A DNA stretch of 64,000 nucleotides from Allacma fusca (GCA_947179485.1 OX359249.1:6324001-6388000), one strand, 5' to 3'; positions 20,550 to 32,242 are shown, counted from the stretch's first letter. The notes: a model not told the origin generated them from the sequence alone. Numbers and translations: made by a program.

Positions 20550-23500
20550 CATTTGCTTAAAAACTCACAAAGAAATTAGGTACATACAAAACGATTGTGC
20601 CTGTTTAATGATATAAAAAGACAGCAGTCACAATTAGTCAATGAAATATTTGTGACAGAAATATCAATTGACATTTGTTGATATTATATAAGCACTTGTT
20701 ATTCACATGATATTCCATTTGTTACTACAATTGTTTAATACGCAGATCATTAACGTAGTATATTGTCAATGAATGCAATTGAGTACAATGAAGTAATACT
20801 ATATTTTTAAGATGCAGCAAATTCAACATAATAATCTTTACAATGTGAAAAATGTATTTAATGTAGAAATATAGCACAATTTTCATAAAACAAATTAAAC
20901 TTAAAAGTTCAGTAAATTACTAACATTGAAACAATCTATTTTGTAATTACAAATGTTTATACTTTTCAGAGAAGATATGCCGGAAACAATGTCCATCAAT
21001 TATACAATTTTTGATCAATTTGTGCCTGTATTAATTTTGATTCCCATTTTCACACGAATTTGTAATTCTAAATCTTCGGATGGGTTTCGTCTGCTACTTC
21101 TACGGTTACTTTTCGATCATCCTGTGAAGTTCAGTTTGTTATGTTGTTACTAATTCCTTTGCTTCAATTTGTTGCCGATTTTCCTCGGCCTCTATAATAA
21201 TCTATAGAGTTTTGGCACTAACAGCCTCCTTGTATCCCAGCGGTTACAAGCAAATTTTATTTCTCGTTTCTTCTCAAGAGTCTGTAAGTTGTGTAAGTGA
21301 ATGTAAGGAATGCAAACCAACGTGTACGAAATGCGTATATATATATATCAAAATTTAAAGAAATCGCCACGATAATCTTCTTATAAAATTATTATACATT
21401 AATTGTAAACACAATTAAGTTTGGGATTGTTGAAGGACGATGGCGTAATTAGGCTTTTCCTTTGCATGAAAATAAATACTCTTCAACGTAGAATTTAACT
21501 TGCAAACAAATTTATGGATCAGCGACGACCGATTAAGTGACTAGCACGTCGGTATTGTACCGTGAACATGGACGTCAAGACGGGAAGGGGAGTACAAAAT
21601 GTTCACCATGCATTATTGGAACTAGGACAGGATCAATCTTATGTATCGGGAAATGTATTATACACTTTGTTTGCACAAATTATATACACTAACCTGTAAA
21701 TATAGTGTTTTGTATCAATTACAAGGTAACCGCAACTCCTAATAAAACTTGTAAGTTCGGTTCAATATCGGTTATTTTACAACACGTTACTGCGATTTTC
21801 GGTTCAACGGTAATTTTTGTCCTTTTAAATTTTAATTACAGTAGAATTAAACACTCGCAATAACAGTTTAAACCCAACCGAAATGGCAGGAAATGTTGTG
21901 AAATTGCAAGTACTTGCACTACAAATGTTGCAGTTTTAAAAAGTGTTAATCAACACGTGCAACATTTTCATATTTGAGCTCTACACGCTAAATTCGACAG
22001 TACTTCATCCGGCTATTCATATTCTGCTCGAATTGATCAAATAAACACAATAATTACGAGTGTGGTCTCAAAGAGTATATGCATTACTGTACTTATGGCC
22101 TTTTGTTGCTGACAAGGGGAAATAGTCTAAAATTTCGACTAATATGAAATTGATCTACAGGTCTTTCTGCATATTCGAGTATTTTTCAAAGTAAAATAAA
22201 CTGTGTTCAGGTTTCTATTACAGCACAATGATCTAAATACTAAACTACGTGACTACAGTCTAACTAATACTCAATTGTGAGTTTAACCTTCCAGCTTAAA
22301 CAAGAACTTCGCGTTAACACTTACCCGCCATCTGCGACTTTAACTTCAACGTTACCCCAAACCCATGTAAACTTATTCCACTTCGTATACTTCAATAATT
22401 GCACTATCCATTGCAGTTCCTCAGTTTTTGTATGCACGTTTTTGCTACCACCTGTAAGTAACTAGAAATAGATAACATATTTAGCTTGAGAAAATATAGG
22501 TATCAATTTCTTTTTAACATTTTAATGGAGACGCATTTTTAATGAAGTTCCTGAAGGTGTCTTCATTGATTTTCATCCTCTTATAAAAATTTACGTTGGT
22601 ATGGATATAAGGTTTCAAAATCGAAAAATTGTGATGAGCACATTGACGGCAAATCTGTTGTAACAAGGGAGCATAATGAGAAAAGCAAACCTTAGAGAAT
22701 GAAAATAGAATAAAACACAGCCAAGTTTTACTTTGCGTTCACGTAATACAAGAAAGGAAAGAAGTAGAAAGTTATTAAATTATTAGTGAAAAGACAAACA
22801 AGAGAGTAACAAAAAGTAATTTAACCCCATTTAAAAGAGAACCTATACTTAAAACCAAATAGTCAAGCCCAAGAATGAACCGCGAGACATTGTGTCGTAA
22901 CAAGATACAGTTACATATTACAGCAAGATTGAATCTTCAAACGAAATCCGAATTAATAAAATGATTTGTTACTAAAAGCTATTGTGAGTAATGACTAGGC
23001 GCTGCAGCAGACATTCAAATTTTAATGTGCAAATGAAGTAAGTTCTGTATTGACTGTGTAAACAGCATAAAACGTTATGGCCCTTCCAATTAGACTTGTT
23101 GTATCCATTTTTGTTGTAGTGTTGTTCTTCACTGGTATTCACCTTGTCTTTTTGGTGCTGTCCAAAATGATAAAATGTGGCATATGTGCCTATTCACATT
23201 GGGAGGCCAGAATAGGTCAATGGGGAAAATAGCATCATAGCATGGATTGGATAGTCATAGCGTCCAACCCTGGTCCTTCGTAGAGACCGTACAGGCACCC
23301 AGCATAACTCACAATCAGGGACAATTAATGTTCAATAAATGTTTCTTACCAATGTAATACCTATTAAAAATCTTTTAAAAATAAAGAGCTCTCTCTAGCA
23401 TGTTCTTAAGTTTCTCGAAGTTAGTGGTCGAGTTCTGTTCACCAAATAAATGCTAGGGCAGAAGCGCTGACTCTGAGGATAATAACCAATTTGGTAGTTA

Positions 23501-24440
23501 TACTATCAAGGTTGTCTATGGTAAAGATATGCATATATGTATTCAATGCATGCGCAAGGACTTCTGAAAGTCTCAGATCCGCCCAAATTATCACCAAACA
23601 TTGTGTCTCCTTTGACGATGGTCCAGCCCGTGAACGTGAATAATGTCAGGATTTGTATAATTGGCGGGAATCACTTTCACTGGGTTTGGCTAGTATAAAA
23701 AATCATTCAGTGAAGTTCAGTTAATGTAATTATTGTCAGTGTAGTTATTTTGATTGTAATTAAAGTTACCGGATAGTATTTTTGACATTTTAATGTGTTT
23801 GTAGTTGGGATGGTGTTGTTTGCTGTTATGGGATTATTTGCATAGTGCTTATTGTTAGTAGTGTCAGTAGTAATAATTAGTACCAAGTGTGCAATAATAA
23901 ATGGTAGACGCTTCAGTGCTTAACATTAATTTAATAATAATTATGAGTTTATTTTTTTAATCCCGCTGTTGGAAACGGTGGTTTTAAATATTCAGGAATA
24001 TGAACATTTTATTTGTCAAGACTGGACGTTGGACACCATTAGAGAAAAGTTTGGGACTCACTGCAAATTAATAGTTCCTGACTGTTTTCATTTGGATGAA
24101 GCTGTAACGTACAGCAATGAAATGATACAACCTTAGAAGAACCCATATCAATGAAGACTTACAAGAAGGTGTCCATAACTAAAACGGTATGGTAGCTGTG
24201 ATGCCAACATTGTAATATATCAAGTAAAGCATACTGCAAGAAACATCATGTTATTGAATTATTTATTATTAATTTTAGAAACCTCAACTTGCATACAAGG
24301 AAGCAAAAATACAAAACACGAGCTTCATAAATGCCTGAGGTTTTTTGGAAGATGCCAACTTGCGGGAAAACGTTGAGGACTTCGATAAAACCAGTTCAAA
24401 ATCCGTGGACGAACTCTTACGAGTGAGTAAGGAACAAGTC
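20550..24440. other. Long AT-rich stretch without recognisable gene
   Basis: Only short chance ORFs are seen. A (TA)n run lies near 21339. Around 23990-24135 (+) a protein-like stretch (FICQDWTLDTIREKFG) suggests a small decayed coding fragment. Nothing else can be supported. Confidence 0.4.
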
Positions 24441-24452
24441 CCTTACTCAAAT

Positions 24453-24819
24453 TGTAAGAACACTTGAAAAAAGGTAACTGCTGGGACTTAATAATTAAAC
24501 TACCCAATACAGGAAGCAGGCCTTTGGTGCTGGACAAATCAATAGGAACTCAGACTCAAACTAATTTTATTAATACCACAACGGACAATGTTTTTTATTC
24601 GGGAATCCCACTCGTCTAATACAATTTTTTCTCCTTATATACTAAGGACTGAGAATAACTAAAGTGAGGAGTCATTCATTCATCTAACAAACAATCGAAA
24701 ATAACGGCCACATTCCTCAGGCGAGTAACTCCTGGAGTTGAGGAGTAACTCTCTCACTCTGAAAAACCTTACTCACAATTCGCATTTGAGACATACATAC
24801 ATTAAGACTATTTCCAACA
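24453..24819 (-). repeat. 3' LTR of BEL element 1
   Basis: 367 bp. On the plus strand it runs from TGTAAGAACACTTG to TTTCCAACA. It aligns end to end with 30191-30562, apart from one 5-nt gap near 24660. Confidence 0.95.
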
Positions 24820-24830
24820 TACTCCCACCT
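24820..24830 (-). promoter_or_regulatory. Polypurine tract of BEL element 1
   Basis: The minus strand reads AGGTGGGAGTA directly before the 3' LTR, the expected place for plus-strand priming. Confidence 0.55.
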
Positions 24831-24881
24831 GAGTTACTCAATAAGCTATAAGGAACTCACAAATGGATTGACACTACAAAA

Positions 24882-25451
24882 TTAATACTCCTTTCCACAT
24901 CCACCAAATAATGAGATGCAAGTTGCTACATATTTTACTGGTACTTTAACTACCCTCCCACTTTTAGTAACAAGTTGCTTTTGCTCCGGGTTTTCTTTTT
25001 CTCCATTCTCAGACTTCTCATCAGCAGGAATTTCACTCAGGGCAGCTGGAACAACTTCTGCCATACCCGACTCCGATGTAACCTCCAATGGGTAAATACG
25101 TTGGATTGGTCGTAAATATTCACCGGCAGCAGTCTTAACACGCACCAATCTTACTTGACCATCCCTTCCAGGTAGAACCTCCAACACTTTAGCCAGTGGC
25201 CAATCAATTCTTTTGGAGTGATCACTACCCACAAGCACCACCTCTCCGACGGCAATCTTTCGAAATTCGGTCTTCGCTCCGGCTCTCTGTACCAACTGTC
25301 CCAGATACTCAACTCGAAATCTTTTACGAAATTCTTCCCTTAGCTTCTGCCTATACTGCCATCTCCTGTTTAAAGACTCATGGTCCATCTGATCCACGTC
25401 TGGTACACCAGATTCATGCAAATCTTGCAAAAACAAGGTGAAATATGGCAC
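24882..25451 (-). CDS. BEL element 1 polyprotein C-terminus (DUF5641-like)
   Basis: 189 codons in a different frame from the integrase ORF. It contains RRWQYRQKLREEFRKR, GEVVLVGS and a basic tail, as in the conserved region after BEL integrases. The end KSGRVVKVPVKY is a retroelement-like tail. Confidence 0.85.
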   Translation of the reverse strand: MPYFTLFLQDLHESGVPDVDQMDHESLNRRWQYRQKLREEFRKRFRVEYLGQLVQRAGAKTEFRKIAVGEVVLVGSDHSKRIDWPLAKVLEVLPGRDGQVRLVRVKTAAGEYLRPIQRIYPLEVTSESGMAEVVPAALSEIPADEKSENGEKENPEQKQLVTKSGRVVKVPVKYVATCISLFGGCGKEY

Positions 25452-27028
25452 AAATCTTTCATATCCTCGGAGACATAAGTGAGTGGTCGTGAATTGATCA
25501 CCGCCTCGCAGTCACACATAACAGTTGAGAGTTCTTCATAATTTAGGGAAGCCTTTCCAAGAATTCTCCGGAGAAGATTCTTCACCATTCGGACCATCCT
25601 CTCCCACCATCCACCCCACCAGGCTGCAGTCGGAGGATTGAACTTCCATTGGATCCTCTTGGCGGTGGCGTACGACTCAATCTTCTCCCAATCGAGGCGG
25701 CTGAAAACATTTTCCGCTCCGACGAAATTAGTGCCATTGTCACTGTATATAGTCCCCGGCCTTCCCCTGCGCGCAACGAATCTTCTCAAGGAAAGCAGAA
25801 ACGCCTCTGTGGACAATGACGTAACCATCTCCAGATGTAATGCGCGATAAACTGCACATGTAAACAGTACGATCCAAGCCTTTTGACCCCCCTTCAGAAA
25901 TAGTGGCCCCGCTAGATCTACACCTGTGACCTCAAAGATTGATGCCATTCTAATTCGGTCCAACGGAAGTGGAGCGGGAATCGCTTCCAGTTTCTTGGCG
26001 TCAAAACGGTGACACCGGGTGCACTTAGCAACTACAGCTCGAATAGCCTTTCTTGCTCGTATCAACCAGAATCTTTCACGCAGAATTGACATGAGGACTT
26101 GCACACCGGCGTGACAATTTCCCTGATGCTCTTCGGCAATTATGTAGTTCACAATTGGATGCTTAGGCGGGAGTAAAGTTGAGCTGAGTTTGGACTGGGT
26201 ATGATCGTTCCCTTTAGTCAACCTGGTCTTTACACAATATAGTCCTTTGTCAATCACTACCGCTTCTCCCCTTGGTAAGTTCTCGGGCTTGTTGATGAAG
26301 GACTCAGCTTGCACGACTTTCAAAACCAAATTCTCGGCGTAGACCAACTCAGAAACAGTAATTCCATGATTTACAGGTTTCTTTTCTCTCAGCCAGCTCC
26401 AAAATCTCAAGTACCAAGCGATTCTACGAACTATGGTTTTGTAGCTAGTTGTGTCCTGAAAGTAAGTAGCTAGTGTCGACCAACCCACTGTTGCAGTCAA
26501 CATCGACACTACTGTCTTCTTCTTCTCAGCACGTACTTCCTCTTCATTAACCTGGGATACTGATCTAGGCCACTGCTCTTGGGGCATTCTGAGCCATTCT
26601 GGTCCCTCCCACCATTTTGACTCCAGAAGTTGACGGACGGAACTTCCTCTCGAGGGCATATCCGCGGGATTTTGAATTCCTGGAACATGTCTCCACTGGC
26701 TGACTTCTGTAAAGGAACGGATCTCCCTTACTCTGTTCCCCACGAACGTTCCCCATTGGTCGTCACGGCGGATCCACCTCAGAGCGGTGGAAGAATCACT
26801 CCAGTAGACTGTTGGGGCATTCTGTACATCTAAGGCTTGCTTTACTACATTCGTCAAACGAACACCAATCAGGCACGAGAGCAATTCCAGCCTAGGAATG
26901 GTTAATGATTTTAACGGAGCTACTCGAGACTTGGCTAGTACCAACTGTACGTTTACTCCCTCCAAAGAAACTGCTCTAATAAATACACAAGCAGCGTATG
27001 CACTCATGTTTCTCAGATCTGCTGCCAA
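25370..27028 (-). CDS. BEL element 1 RNase H and integrase
   Basis: 552 open codons. RNase H with YWSDSSTALRWI; integrase zinc finger HQGNCH...CTRCHRF; catalytic core with GVDLAGPL, YSDNGTNFVG and the glutamate in GWWERMVRMVKN. The family's INSRPLTYVSED follows. A frameshift near 25445 separates the C-terminal tail. Confidence 0.93.
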   Translation of the reverse strand: MAADLRNMSAYAACVFIRAVSLEGVNVQLVLAKSRVAPLKSLTIPRLELLSCLIGVRLTNVVKQALDVQNAPTVYWSDSSTALRWIRRDDQWGTFVGNRVREIRSFTEVSQWRHVPGIQNPADMPSRGSSVRQLLESKWWEGPEWLRMPQEQWPRSVSQVNEEEVRAEKKKTVVSMLTATVGWSTLATYFQDTTSYKTIVRRIAWYLRFWSWLREKKPVNHGITVSELVYAENLVLKVVQAESFINKPENLPRGEAVVIDKGLYCVKTRLTKGNDHTQSKLSSTLLPPKHPIVNYIIAEEHQGNCHAGVQVLMSILRERFWLIRARKAIRAVVAKCTRCHRFDAKKLEAIPAPLPLDRIRMASIFEVTGVDLAGPLFLKGGQKAWIVLFTCAVYRALHLEMVTSLSTEAFLLSLRRFVARRGRPGTIYSDNGTNFVGAENVFSRLDWEKIESYATAKRIQWKFNPPTAAWWGGWWERMVRMVKNLLRRILGKASLNYEELSTVMCDCEAVINSRPLTYVSEDMKDLCHISPCFCKICMNLVYQTWIRWTMSL

Positions 27029-29360
27029 TAATCCATCGAGGAATGCTCACTTTAGAAAGCAGCTCTAAACCCTGGGAGCAACTTCGGAACTTTGTAGCAA
27101 TCTCTTCTGGTAACTCGCTGTCCCACCCAGTCTTACTCTCCCATGTTCTTTGGAGTAACTCTTTGGGGTAGAGAGTAACCGGACAGGTGAACCCGATGGG
27201 GTCAAAATTTTTGTGCACAACAGACAAAATCATTCGCTTGGTAATGGGGTTCTCGGCAACGTCAGTAACTGCTTCGCATCTTAAGGTGTCTGTTTGTTTG
27301 TCCCAAACTAGCCCGAGTAGCTGAGTTTCTGCTTGCCCCAGACTCCGATCTTTGCTTGGTAACAATGTGTGCTCCCATCCCCGGAGATCGAATTTACCTT
27401 CTCTCATCAGGTCTTGGGCCTCTTGTTGGAATTTCAGCAGTTGAGCCTCGCTGTCAACGCTAATGACTACATTGTCTACATAAAATGCACTTTTCAATAG
27501 CTCAGCCACAGGTTTAAACTGCGCTGGGGCATGGTCTAGGTGAAACTGAATTACAGCACCTAGGAGAAAGGGGCTACTCGAGACTCCGAATACTAATCTT
27601 TTATGTCTCATTACCACAACTTTCTTACTTGAATAGTCCTCCCACCATAGGAAACGAAGGAAATCCCGGTCCTTGATGGCTAAGCTTAACTGCAGGAAAG
27701 CTTTAGCAATGTCGGCTACCACTCCAATCTGCTTCTCACGAAACCGGATGATTATGACAGGGATGTCTTCTATTAAATTGGGGCCTTTCTCGAGGCAGTC
27801 ATTAAGGCTGGGACAACCCCTCTCATGAGCCGAAGCGTCGAATACAGGGCGAACCTTGGTAGTTGCGCTGGCAGTTTTGATGACTGCTCGGTGGGGCAAG
27901 TAGTGCCCAAAACTTTCTAATTGTTCGACGGGAACCCTTTCTACTATCCCCAGTTCCAGCCATTCCTCCAAGATCTGATTGTAAGCTTCAAAACTATGCC
28001 CGGATATTAACTTATTAGTAGCGCGCACTAACCTCCTCTCTGCTAAAATCTTGTTAGTGCTTAAAACCGGATGCCCCTCGAACCAAGGCAGATGAACCTC
28101 ATAACGTCCTTCGGCGTTTACTTTAAGGGTGCCCAGGAAATGAACTTTGGCTGCGGCTTGCAAATCCTCCTTGGTAGTGACTTGTGCTGGATCCGAAATC
28201 CCTAGCGCTTCCAATTTCCATAAATTTGAAATGCAAGTTTCCGTGTTTAGTAGGCTAGCCACCAGTAGAGACTTGACCTCCGACCTGTTGCCTCCAGGAA
28301 CTTCACCCATGAGTGTCCAGCCTAATTTCGTCTCAACGGCAACGAGACCTGTCTTGAGATGACAAATCCGACCCGTCAACAACTTCGCCAACGTGTCAGC
28401 TCCAATTAAAATTTCAATTTCGGGGCAGCCTGAGCCAACGTCCGAGAGCCAAATCTTCTGCTGTTTCAACTCACTCAACCATAATCCGTGGGGCACTCTA
28501 GGAATAACAGTGCAGATAGTTTGCTGATCTAACATATTCAGCGTACAGTTGAAGGAATTATCCAGGCTGGTCAATGGAACTGCGTACCGGCGATGATTCA
28601 CAGGAGCCGACTTGGAACCTCCAAATAGTTCGTGGATAATAGGCACACGTCCAGTTGGATGCAATCCTAAGTCCTCAGCTAGATGTTTTAAGATGTAGGA
28701 GCGATGTGATCCATCGTCGATCACTACTCTGGCTTGTTTGCTTTTGCCCTCTACGTCTATCTTTACCATGAGTGTCTTGAGCAACACTTCGGGGCTACCC
28801 GAGAAATTTGCAACTGACGGTTTAGCCTCATTCATGACATCCTTTGGTTTAGTCTCATTGTTGACATCCTTCTTACTTTGGATGGTTCGTTGGGGTAACT
28901 CGGTACACATTATTGGGAAATGTTTTTGCGAACATATGAGACACCTAACGGCCTGTCTGCAGTCTTTACTCACATGCCCAACTCGGAGGCACACAAAACA
29001 CCCCTTTCGTTTTTGGAGACATGACCTTTTCTCGGGCATGGTCATCTTTTGAGCCTGGAAGCACTCCTGACTCGAGTGCCTTTTCTCACAGAAGATGCAA
29101 ACCGAAGTTTTCAAATTGGCTTGACTTTCTCCAGAAAACAAACCAGCAGCAGTTGGAACCTCGTCAATTGATTCCCTCTCTTTTGACTGCTTCTCATATT
29201 TTAGTTTAAACCCAAACCCAGTTCTGGCTAAGCGGATGCGTTCCTCCCCTTCAACTTCAGAACGTAAGAACAGCAGCAAACGAGTCAACCGATTCTTCGA
29301 AGGGTCGTTTTCTTCTGCCGAATTCGAAATGGCTGCCCCTCGTTGCCAGGCACGGAGCAC
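26976..29360 (-). CDS. BEL element 1 gag zinc knuckles, protease and reverse transcriptase
   Basis: 794 open codons. N-terminal: cysteine-rich gag knuckles (CIFCEKRHSSQEC, CFVCLRVGHVSKDC). Then an aspartic protease-like region with VVIDDGSHRSYI where most family members have DxGS. RT follows, with DIAKAFLQLSL, FGVSSSPFLLG and catalytic FYVDNVV; the YVDN form is an accepted variant of YVDD in BEL elements. The frame ends within the RT/RNase H junction, where a shift near 27020 moves into the next ORF. It is the largest open piece of the element. Confidence 0.93.
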   Translation of the reverse strand: MLRAWQRGAAISNSAEENDPSKNRLTRLLLFLRSEVEGEERIRLARTGFGFKLKYEKQSKERESIDEVPTAAGLFSGESQANLKTSVCIFCEKRHSSQECFQAQKMTMPEKRSCLQKRKGCFVCLRVGHVSKDCRQAVRCLICSQKHFPIMCTELPQRTIQSKKDVNNETKPKDVMNEAKPSVANFSGSPEVLLKTLMVKIDVEGKSKQARVVIDDGSHRSYILKHLAEDLGLHPTGRVPIIHELFGGSKSAPVNHRRYAVPLTSLDNSFNCTLNMLDQQTICTVIPRVPHGLWLSELKQQKIWLSDVGSGCPEIEILIGADTLAKLLTGRICHLKTGLVAVETKLGWTLMGEVPGGNRSEVKSLLVASLLNTETCISNLWKLEALGISDPAQVTTKEDLQAAAKVHFLGTLKVNAEGRYEVHLPWFEGHPVLSTNKILAERRLVRATNKLISGHSFEAYNQILEEWLELGIVERVPVEQLESFGHYLPHRAVIKTASATTKVRPVFDASAHERGCPSLNDCLEKGPNLIEDIPVIIIRFREKQIGVVADIAKAFLQLSLAIKDRDFLRFLWWEDYSSKKVVVMRHKRLVFGVSSSPFLLGAVIQFHLDHAPAQFKPVAELLKSAFYVDNVVISVDSEAQLLKFQQEAQDLMREGKFDLRGWEHTLLPSKDRSLGQAETQLLGLVWDKQTDTLRCEAVTDVAENPITKRMILSVVHKNFDPIGFTCPVTLYPKELLQRTWESKTGWDSELPEEIATKFRSCSQGLELLSKVSIPRWIIGSRSEKHECIRCLCIY

Positions 29361-29364
29361 GTCT

Positions 29365-30152
29365 TCAGGTAAGCAAGACTACGAGTGGGTATAGCATAGC
29401 GGCACATTTGTCGCTTGTTACCCCTAAAGTGTCCAGAGCCCTGATATGCGATTTGATTTGATCATATAGTTTTGTGACTGTTACCTTATCCTTAGGGTTT
29501 GTGGCATTGTGTAGAACCAAACGTAACAGTTCCCGGACATAAACTTCCACCAACAGGTCGTCCCGACCGAAGCGTTGCTTGAGGCTCTCGATCACCTTTG
29601 GGTAGTTTTCTGCCGTTGGAGGGTATAGCTATCTATTAGCTCCCTTGCACGTGATCCGGGGATGACTGCTTGGAGTAAATATTGGAATTTATCCTCAGAA
29701 TCGACGTCCTCATCCTCGTGGATCTTCTTAAAAAGACTCCAAAAACAGAGCCAGTCTATCAGATCTCCTCCGAATTTTTGAAGTTCCAACTTCGGTAGGC
29801 GCAAGTTTTTCTTTAATCCGGAGGAGCTTGCAGCATCGTCGCATACAAAAGGGGCAGGGGTTCGGAATACTGCAGTTACCTGGACTCGGTATGCGATGAG
29901 TTTTTCTTTGTAGGAATCCATGTCTTCACATTCCTTGGAATACTCCTCTTCAGGCGCATCATCCTGTAATAGAGCTTCCTTAATGTCGTGGTCTGCGGTT
30001 TGCAACTCTTTTTCTCTTTCTTCTAAAATGGCCGATAAAACTTCAATCCTCGCAAAGCCCCGTTTCTCTTTCGCCAGTTCGATTTCCAGTAGATTCCCAT
30101 TGCGAGTAATAGCGGCACGAATAGGCCCACGGAGCTTCCGCAAATTTTCCAT
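29365..30152 (-). pseudogene. Gag N-terminal part of BEL element 1, frameshifted
   Basis: The start is MENLRKLRGPIRAAITRNGN at 30152, shortly after the primer site. Pieces 29592-30152 and 29365-29595 are in different frames, with a shift near 29625 and another near 29385 before the frame that carries the zinc knuckles. The middle contains the typical BEL gag wording LRLPKLELQKFGGD. It would build the particle. Confidence 0.85.
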
Positions 30153-30170
30153 GTTACAACACCAAAATGT

Positions 30171-30186
30171 CCTGTCACGGTCGCCA
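30171..30186 (-). promoter_or_regulatory. Primer binding site, tRNA-Arg type
   Basis: Four nt inside the 5' LTR the minus strand reads TGGCGACCGTGACAGG. This is complementary to a tRNA 3' end CCTGTCACGGTCG plus CCA, which fits the insect tRNA-Arg(TCG) acceptor and T arm as I remember it. Confidence 0.7.
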
Positions 30187-30190
30187 CAAA

Positions 30191-30562
30191 TGTTAGAACA
30201 CTTGAAAAAAGGTAACTGCTGGGACTTAATAATTAAACTACCCAATACAGGGAGCAGGCCTATGGTGCTGGACAAATCAATAGGAACTCAGACTCAAACT
30301 AATTTTATTAATACCACAACGGACAATGTTTTTTATTCGGGAATCCCACTCGTCTAATACAATTTTTTCTCCTTATATACTAAGGACTGAGAGTAACTAA
30401 TAGTAAGTGAGGAGTCATTCATTCATCTAACAAACAATCGAAAATAACGGCCACATTCCTCAGGCGAGTAACTCCTGGAGTTGAGGAGTAACTCTCTCAC
30501 TCTGAAAACCCTTACTCACAATTCGCATTTGAGACATACATACATTAAGCCTATTTCCAACA
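30191..30562 (-). repeat. 5' LTR of BEL element 1
   Basis: 372 bp. Ends TGTTAG...CCAACA (plus strand) give the usual short inverted TGTT/AACA termini. Confidence 0.95.
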
Positions 30563-30610
30563 CAAATCACAAAACTCTGGCGTTCCAGAAATAAGCGAAA
30601 TGACCGGCTA

Positions 30611-30880
30611 TTGCATCATCCGGCACACTTAATCTCGCCTTTAAATTTCGGATTGGAAGAAGGATGCGTTATTGGTATTCACCACCCCTTAACTTACATC
30701 ATGCATCCATGTTCTGCAACATATATCCATCGCGACGACGGGATGCTTCAGACTGTAAATTGCCAAACGTGCCCTTATAAGACAAATTCAGTGTCCAACT
30801 TAAACAGGAACAAACTGGAGTGTTACGAAAAACTTACAATGCTACGTTTTGGGTTTTCTGAGAGCAAACTCAATGAGTAA
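30611..30880 (+). pseudogene. C2H2-like zinc-finger remnant
   Basis: It contains CQTCPYKTNSVSNLNRNKL, the pattern of lola-type fingers, but the first zinc histidine is replaced by N and the second is missing. No start or splice sites can be supported. Probably a decayed exon copy. Confidence 0.3.
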
Positions 30881-31023
30881 GGGCTCATTGATAAGCCCTT
30901 GCAGAAAGGATTCCACTGGTACCATTCATTTTGCCAAATGTCCAATAGGAGAGCCAGAATGAACATTAAAGTGTAGGTTGGCAGAATATATCCCTTTAAA
31001 TTCCACATAGCAAAGTAAAGCAA

Positions 31024-31085
31024 AGACGGCAGAGGGGTGCAGTGCACCAAGTTACAGAGCGTGGGTCCGGGATCGAATCTAGCTT
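31024..31085 (+). mobile_element. Possible tRNA-derived SINE head
   Basis: GGTCCGGGATCGAATC resembles a B box and GGCAGAGGGGTGCAGTG a weak A box. It is similar in layout to 18266-18345. Confidence 0.35.
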
Positions 31086-31249
31086 GCCGATAACTTTTTC
31101 TCATTTTTTTGCAAGGTAAACTAGTCCATGTTTACCTACATGTGGCTATGAAATACCTGGATCGAACGGGATTTGTTTTGTACAAATTGCGGTGTAAATT
31201 TTGGAGTAAATGCACACCATTGAACTATGGCTTCAACTGGGGAAAATTG

Positions 31250-31640
31250 TTTTGTCCCGCAGAAAATTCCGTCAACAAGTTCGTACCGATTCGGTCCTGA
31301 AATAACATGGGGACAAGATTTTTGTCCCGATCCCGATCATAATCCTGTACTAGAAAGAAATTCTGCAAATTTTACTATTTCTATGACTTCTTTATGTAAT
31401 AGTGAGTTTGCTTTAAAAGGTATTCACATATAGAGGAACAACTTTTAAACGGAACAATTCACATACATATTCATTTTTATAGCAATAGTACACTGTACAG
31501 GTATTTTTTCTGTCCAAATATGTTGTTCCGTTACGTCCCGAAATCTCAAATCAAAACGCTACCCCTGTTCCGTCCTGAAATAAAACGGGGATAAAATATT
31601 TGTTCAGGAACTGTCCTGATCCAGTTCCAAAAACCACGCG
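31250..31640. repeat. GGGACAA hairpin repeat, copy 2
   Basis: It contains GGGACAAGATTTTTGTCCC (31310-31328) and several GTTCCGT/GTCCTGA words. It shares this pattern with 4394-4510 and 43585-43660. Ends not resolved. Confidence 0.4.
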
Positions 31641-31992
31641 CCGTCAAATCCAGAATAGAAGTCCCGCTTTGATTAATCATTTGCCGCCCCTAAATGTCGT
31701 AACGGATAGGCTGAAAATTATTTTTCCTGGAACTTAAAATATTCTTACGCTTATTTGTAAAAACCAGTATTGACTGTAAGCGGTAATACATGATATCAGG
31801 GAAAATATTTCGTTTTCACCTGGCAATTTAAACAAATAACTGATAATTGTTTCTCGCATTTTTGGGATATCCCAATAAGCTTATTTGAATTGTACAAATT
31901 CTATCAAACAGTAATAAAATAACCAATAGTAATTAATTAGTGACATTAATATATTCCTAATATTAATTGTAAGACTATTGTCAATTTAACTC

Positions 31993-32132
31993 CTATTCAT
32001 TACACTTATTCACCCGAGAGTTTTTAGCTGAACCCTTTGCATTTTTGGAGCAACCCTTTGATTTTTTGACGACTTTCGTGCAGATAGCCGTGACTGACTC
32101 ATTCTGTGGAGATGATTGTGAAGTCGAGGAAT
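31993..32132 (-). CDS. Possible terminal exon of a minus-strand gene
   Basis: It follows a good acceptor (TTTATATTTTCAG on the minus strand) and is open to a stop at 31993. It is rich in S, Q, K and N (VVKKSKGCSKNAKGSAKNS). No family recognised. It could be the end of the same host gene as the exon at 40390-40860, now separated by the gypsy insertion, but nothing in the sequence proves this. Confidence 0.3.
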
Positions 32133-32242
32133 CTGAAAATATAAATCTCATTGTAGTGAAAATACGAAGGTGCATTACATACGGGTATTAGAATATACTT
32201 GTGTACATGCTTTTGAAGGCGAATTACAAACTTTTTAATTCA

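Larger units (their letters stand above)
24453..30562 (-). mobile_element. BEL/Pao retrotransposon 1, full length, TSD CAAAT
   Basis: 6110 bp, bounded by two LTRs and flanked by CAAAT on both sides (24448-24452 and 30563-30567), the 5-bp duplication expected for this group. Order on the minus strand: LTR, primer site, gag with CCHC knuckles, protease, RT, RNase H, integrase, DUF5641-type C-terminus, polypurine tract, LTR. The LTRs differ by six substitutions and one 5-nt indel, so insertion is recent, yet the coding region has at least four frameshifts. Confidence 0.97.

Noticed and set aside
24325-24537. Minus-strand ORF of 70 codons at the left edge of BEL element 1
   Set aside because: It straddles the LTR and flank and has no homology or regular features.
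25196-26833. Plus-strand ORFs inside BEL element 1
   Set aside because: Shadows of the minus-strand pol frames, which have clear RT/integrase motifs.
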